64,000 nucleotides of DNA from Ktedonobacter racemifer DSM 44963. GTDB taxonomy: Bacteria; Chloroflexota; Ktedonobacteria; Ktedonobacterales; Ktedonobacteraceae. Below the pieces are notes generated by a model. That model was given only the letters and a program-made list of their open reading frames with translations, made no database searches and was not told the origin of the DNA. Location: the NCBI RefSeq assembly GCF_000178855.1, contig NZ_ADVG01000001.1:1-64000 (forward strand), in the 5' to 3' direction. Each line of letters begins with the position of its first letter. Position 1 is the stretch's first letter. Made by a program: the position numbers and the translations under genes. This document shows positions 60,699-64,000 of this stretch, piece by piece.

Positions 60699-62939
60699 AT
60701 GTCTTTGTCGAAACAGCATCCTTCTCAGGAAAAGAGAAGTCAGTCACCGCAGGGACGCGAGGCAGCTGATGATCGTTTCCTGGCGGTAATGCAAGAAAGT
60801 ACGGATATTTTTTGCATTCTCACTCCCACAGGCGAGATGCAAGAAATCTCCCCCAGTTGGCACGCCTTTACCGGGCAAACGGAGCACGATGGTCTTGGGC
60901 GAGGTTGGCGAGATACCGTATATCCGGCAGATCTGCCACAGATGGAAGAAATGGTGATGCAATCGATCACTACTGGACGAGCCAGAGAGATAGAGTGCCA
61001 CATTCGTCGGTATGATGGCACCTACCGACTGATACGCGCACGCACGATCCCGGTGCGCACGATCGGCGGGGCTCTTCGCGAGGTCGTTGTTTGTGGCACC
61101 GATATCACGAAGCAGGAACTAGCCGAGCAGATGAGCGAAGCAGAAGTGAAACTGGCCGTAGAAGCCTCTGGTGTGGGCGCGTGGGATTGGGATCTCGTCA
61201 CGAATCAGATCCAGATGACAGATCAAGGGAAAGTGCTTTTTGGTCTCTCGCTCGATGATCTGATAACTTATGAGCGCTTCCTGGCATTCTTGCACCCCGA
61301 TGACCGCGAGCGCGTCGAAGATCTCATTGCACGCGCTCTGATAGAGCAGGCCGACTATTGTACAGAATACCGCATGATTTGGCCTGATGGAAGCATGCAT
61401 TGGCTGGCAGCCAGGGGGCGAGGCCGCTTTGATATCCAGGGCCAGCCAACCCACATGATTGGAACGGTCAGAGACATTACAGACCAGAAGCAAGCGGAGG
61501 AAAGGGCCACGACCGTTCTTGAAAGCATTACCGATGCGTTTTCCTATGTTGATACGCAATGGCGCTACACCTATGTGAATCGCGGGCTGGAAAAGATGAT
61601 CGGGAAAAAGCGGGAAGAGGTGGTGGGCCGATACTTTTGGGATCTGCTTCCTGAGCTTCTTGGCACTCCATTCGAGCACGTGTACCGTGAAGCCATGGCG
61701 ACGCGGCAGACAAGGCATATTGAAGGATTTCATCCGAGTTTCCAGCGATGGTTGGATATTCACATCTATCCAACTCCGAATGGGATTTCCTTTGATTTGC
61801 ACGATATCACCGAGCGCAAGCAAGCGGAAGAAGCTTTGCAGCAGAGCGAAGAGCGGTTTCGCGGGCTCGTTGAGTCCAACCTTATTGGGATCACTGTTTC
61901 TGATCTCTCTGGAACTATTCAGGAGGCCAACGAGGCCTTTCTCAAGCTTGTGGGCTATACGCAGGAGGATATGGCAGCAGGGCAGATGCAGTGGAAGACT
62001 ATAACTCCTCCAGAATATCAGGAGCGCTCTGCCCAGGCGGCTGAGGAACTGTTGACGACGGGGACGATTCAGCCGTTTGAAAAAGAGTTTATGACGAAAA
62101 ACGGCAAGCGCGTGCCAGTCCTGGTGGGGAGAGCGCTCTTTCATCGGGGAGGGGCGCCCCCGTTAGTGATTGGTTTCGTCTTAGATCAGACCGCCCACAA
62201 AGAAATCGAACGGCAAAAAGACCTCATGCTTAGCATGACCAGCCATGAGTTAAAAACGCCGCTGGCCGCGCTCAAAGGGACGTTCCAATTGCTCCAACGG
62301 CGGGCGAAACGCCTTGGCACGAAGGCCGACCGCATGTCTCCAGAAGTGAGTGCCTTCCTCAATGACCTTTCGGAGCGTCTGGCAGCTTCTGCTCGCCAAG
62401 TCGATGTGCAAACCCATTTGATCAATGATTTGCTGGATGTCTCGCGCATCACCGCTCAGACCTTGAAGCTGGAACTGGAGCCTTGTGATTTGGTTCCCAT
62501 TGTACGCGAAACCGTCGAAAATCTGCGGGTGACGGCACCTGAACGCTCGTTTCTGTTTGAATTGCCGGAGCACATCATAGTCAAGGTACTTGCCGACAGG
62601 AATCGGATCAGTCAGGTGGTAACGAACTATGTGACCAATGCCATCCGGTATTCGAGTTCAGAGCAGCCAGTCACCATTGGACTGACCCTCCAGGAGAACA
62701 CGGCCCGTGTCTGGGTGCAAGACAAGGGACCGGGTCTCACTGAAGAAGCCCAAAAGGGACTGTGGCAACGCTATCACCAGGTCAAGGGAGTGCCGGTACA
62801 GAGTGGTTCCGGGAAAGGATTGGGCCTGGGCCTCTATATCTGTCAGACGCTCATCGCACAACATAAGGGAGAAGTGGGTGTGGAGAGCACGCCAGGGGAG
62901 GGCTCCACCTTCTGGTTTACCTTGCCCCTCGTCACATGA
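60699..62939 (+). CDS. Multi-PAS sensor histidine kinase, soluble
   Basis: 746 residues, no transmembrane helix. Four PAS domains: about 25-140 (FLAVMQESTDIFCILTPTGEM), 155-270 (AWDWDLVTNQIQMTDQG with a PAC region YRMIWPDGSMHWLAARG), 275-390 (DAFSYVDTQWRYTYVNRG) and 400-500 (NLIGITVSDLSGTIQEAN). The dimerisation domain has His516 (SMTSHELKTPLAALKG); the ATPase domain has VVTNYVTNAIRYS, DKGPGLTEEA and SGKGLGLGLYI. It senses a cytosolic signal, perhaps through a PAS-bound cofactor. No response regulator is adjacent. ATG 60699 has GAAGGAACG eight bases upstream. Confidence 0.9.
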   Translation: MSLSKQHPSQEKRSQSPQGREAADDRFLAVMQESTDIFCILTPTGEMQEISPSWHAFTGQTEHDGLGRGWRDTVYPADLPQMEEMVMQSITTGRAREIECHIRRYDGTYRLIRARTIPVRTIGGALREVVVCGTDITKQELAEQMSEAEVKLAVEASGVGAWDWDLVTNQIQMTDQGKVLFGLSLDDLITYERFLAFLHPDDRERVEDLIARALIEQADYCTEYRMIWPDGSMHWLAARGRGRFDIQGQPTHMIGTVRDITDQKQAEERATTVLESITDAFSYVDTQWRYTYVNRGLEKMIGKKREEVVGRYFWDLLPELLGTPFEHVYREAMATRQTRHIEGFHPSFQRWLDIHIYPTPNGISFDLHDITERKQAEEALQQSEERFRGLVESNLIGITVSDLSGTIQEANEAFLKLVGYTQEDMAAGQMQWKTITPPEYQERSAQAAEELLTTGTIQPFEKEFMTKNGKRVPVLVGRALFHRGGAPPLVIGFVLDQTAHKEIERQKDLMLSMTSHELKTPLAALKGTFQLLQRRAKRLGTKADRMSPEVSAFLNDLSERLAASARQVDVQTHLINDLLDVSRITAQTLKLELEPCDLVPIVRETVENLRVTAPERSFLFELPEHIIVKVLADRNRISQVVTNYVTNAIRYSSSEQPVTIGLTLQENTARVWVQDKGPGLTEEAQKGLWQRYHQVKGVPVQSGSGKGLGLGLYICQTLIAQHKGEVGVESTPGEGSTFWFTLPLVT

Positions 62940-63186
62940 TGGCGCAAAGCGCTGACTTGTCGCATATCGTTTTTGGGGAGGGCACGACGAGATGGAGAGG
63001 AGTAGGAATTGTTTTCCCGCCTGTGGCTTTTTCTTGCACTTCCTCGCCTGTCAGGACAAGCGGAGTGGATCGCCAGACCCGAGTGCCAGGAAGTGGTGAA
63101 TCCTGGCTCTCCCGCGAAGTTGATGATTGGAGGATGGGTACTTCAGAGGTGGATTTTTTGGTTTTTTCAAAATTTCTCTATCCGCC

Positions 63187-63283
63187 TCTCAGGCTACCTG
63201 ATATGGGCTCAAAAGTCAACAAGCAGGCTGTAATCGGCTATACGAACCACTTGACTTTTCTCCGCTCTTCAGGTAGACTTGAT
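63187..63283. repeat. Imperfect inverted repeat with divergent promoter-like boxes
   Basis: The arms share TTGACTTTT (outward from 63216 and 63251) and CAGGTAG-CT, separated by ten unrelated bases. Each arm reads as TTGACT-N17-TAG(A/C)CT, i.e. a weak sigma-70-like promoter. No gene follows closely on either side. Confidence 0.35.
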
Positions 63284-63297
63284 AGGTAAGCTTTTTT

Positions 63298-63327
63298 GAG
63301 AGACCAGTTGGGCTCTCTCTTTTTTTC
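63298..63327 (+). terminator. Rho-independent terminator
   Basis: GAGAG-A-CC..GG-G-CTCTC stem followed by eight Ts, only about 20 bases after a TTGACT/TAGACT promoter-like pair. It ends either that short transcript or the kinase transcript from 62939. Confidence 0.6.
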
Positions 63328-63392
63328 CTCTTTTCCCTCTCCTTGCGCAAGAACACCCCCTCCCATGCTCTTTTTGCGCGACGCACGGCTTT

Positions 63393-63499
63393 TCACCTTT
63401 GGAGTCCTTGCCCCCAAAAGCATCAGAGACACAGGAACTGTTCTACCCCTGTACCCACATACTACGTGAGATCGGCTCTCACCTTTGGAGTCCTTGCCC
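63393..63499. repeat. Direct repeat, 21 bp x2
   Basis: TCACCTTTGGAGTCCTTGCC plus one C at 63393 and 63479, 86 bases apart. Noncoding. Purpose unknown. Confidence 0.45.
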
Positions 63500-63522
63500 A
63501 CCGTACAATATGCTCCTCATGC

Positions 63523-63960
63523 TCACATATCCGTTCTCGCAACAGCACCCCACATGGCCCTCACGCGCCCATACTTCTGATAGAGCGGCCGCGAGAACGC
63601 CGATTGCACACAGGCCCCATTGAGATCCGAAATAATCATGCACAGCGCGACATCACGCCTGGGCAGCCAAAGCGACAGATCATAAAGATGCAGCAAGGAC
63701 AGCGTCATTTCTTCCAGAGTCTGTGCTATTCGATAGGCTGCCACCAATTCCGTTTTGTGCACCCACAACAGATCTCCCCTGCCAGTTCGTGCTCTCCCAG
63801 CGGTAATGGCAGCAAGGGCTCTAAGCTCACATCATCCACGCGCTCGTCATGCCACCTCTGAACTCGATCCCAGCGCCATCCTCACGTCACAGCCAACGTT
63901 CCGGCCCAATTTGGCCAACAACCATTGAAGATGAATGCGCGAGGCCTGTCGCTCCTCGCT
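63523..63960 (-). pseudogene. Degenerate coding remnant, unrecognised
   Basis: Protein-like segments are spread over three minus-strand frames: SEEERQASRIHLQWLLAKLG about 63950, RWHDERVDDVSLEPLLPLPL then EICCGCTKRNWWQPIE ending 63726, and LYDLSLWLPRRDVALCMI down to 63523. The order suggests one gene with several frameshifts. Family not identified with confidence. Confidence 0.3.
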
Positions 63961-64000
63961 CGAACACCAGTCTCCATGCATCTGCATAGGACAAAGGCAT

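Noticed and set aside
63238..63501. Minus-strand ORF of 87 codons
   Set aside because: Crosses the terminator and direct repeats; Lys/Arg/Gly-rich without start signal.

Overview
The window looks like a piece of a large, repeat-rich chromosome from a Ktedonobacteria-type Chloroflexota. Three things point there: a helix-turn-helix/NB-ARC/WD40 protein of more than 1200 residues, many two-component, ECF-sigma and XRE regulators, and a very high load of insertion sequences and broken genes. This assignment is inference from gene content; no rRNA or other marker gene is present. I see no tRNA, rRNA or CRISPR array.

Layout. 1-5 kb: the edge of a tyrosine recombinase, an MFS exporter, a SnoaL-like protein and a two-gene operon (membrane/PEGA-like protein plus tandem-XRE regulator). 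5-7.2 kb: about 2 kb without genes, holding an array of short GGNAAC..GTTNCC palindromes and other repeats. 7.2-12.5 kb: an IS6-like element and the giant STAND protein. 12.7-18.3 kb: an F420-type oxidoreductase, an orphan pstB, a sulfite-oxidase-fold protein with its reductase, a frameshifted HD-GYP gene and an ECF sigma factor. 19-23.8 kb: a catabolic/redox run (SDR, crotonase, cupin, SDR, broken flavoprotein disulfide reductase). 24.2-36.1 kb: a channel-like membrane protein, then a DISARM-like defence operon (methylase, SNF2 helicase, DUF1998 helicase-nuclease) truncated on both sides by two copies of one IS6-type element, then a two-component system. 36.1-47.7 kb: a mobile-element graveyard containing a MITE, a group II intron remnant, IS6-like, ISL3, a broken integrase and a perfect tandem dimer of an ISKra4-type element.

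47.7-56.4 kb is the most coherent block and, I propose, a magnesium/phosphate homeostasis island. It holds a cysteine-free CsoR-family regulator, an MgtA P-type ATPase, a Na/Pi-type transporter and an NRAMP-family transporter whose metal-site residues look like the magnesium-type subgroup. Three promoters in the block share TTGACT-N18-TATACT with a C-tract/G-tract palindrome 16-18 bases downstream. Two of them lead to short ORFs with strong Shine-Dalgarno sites encoding peptides that contain DPGS; the one before the NRAMP gene begins MDPDPG, recalling enterobacterial MgtL (MEPDP).

56.4-64 kb: an APC-type permease and a GGDEF cyclase that read as one protein split at a GTGA overlap, an IS3 element that truncates genes on both sides, a four-PAS histidine kinase, and degenerate sequence to the right edge. 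Long perfect palindromes, each different in sequence, recur at gene ends and probably act as terminators.
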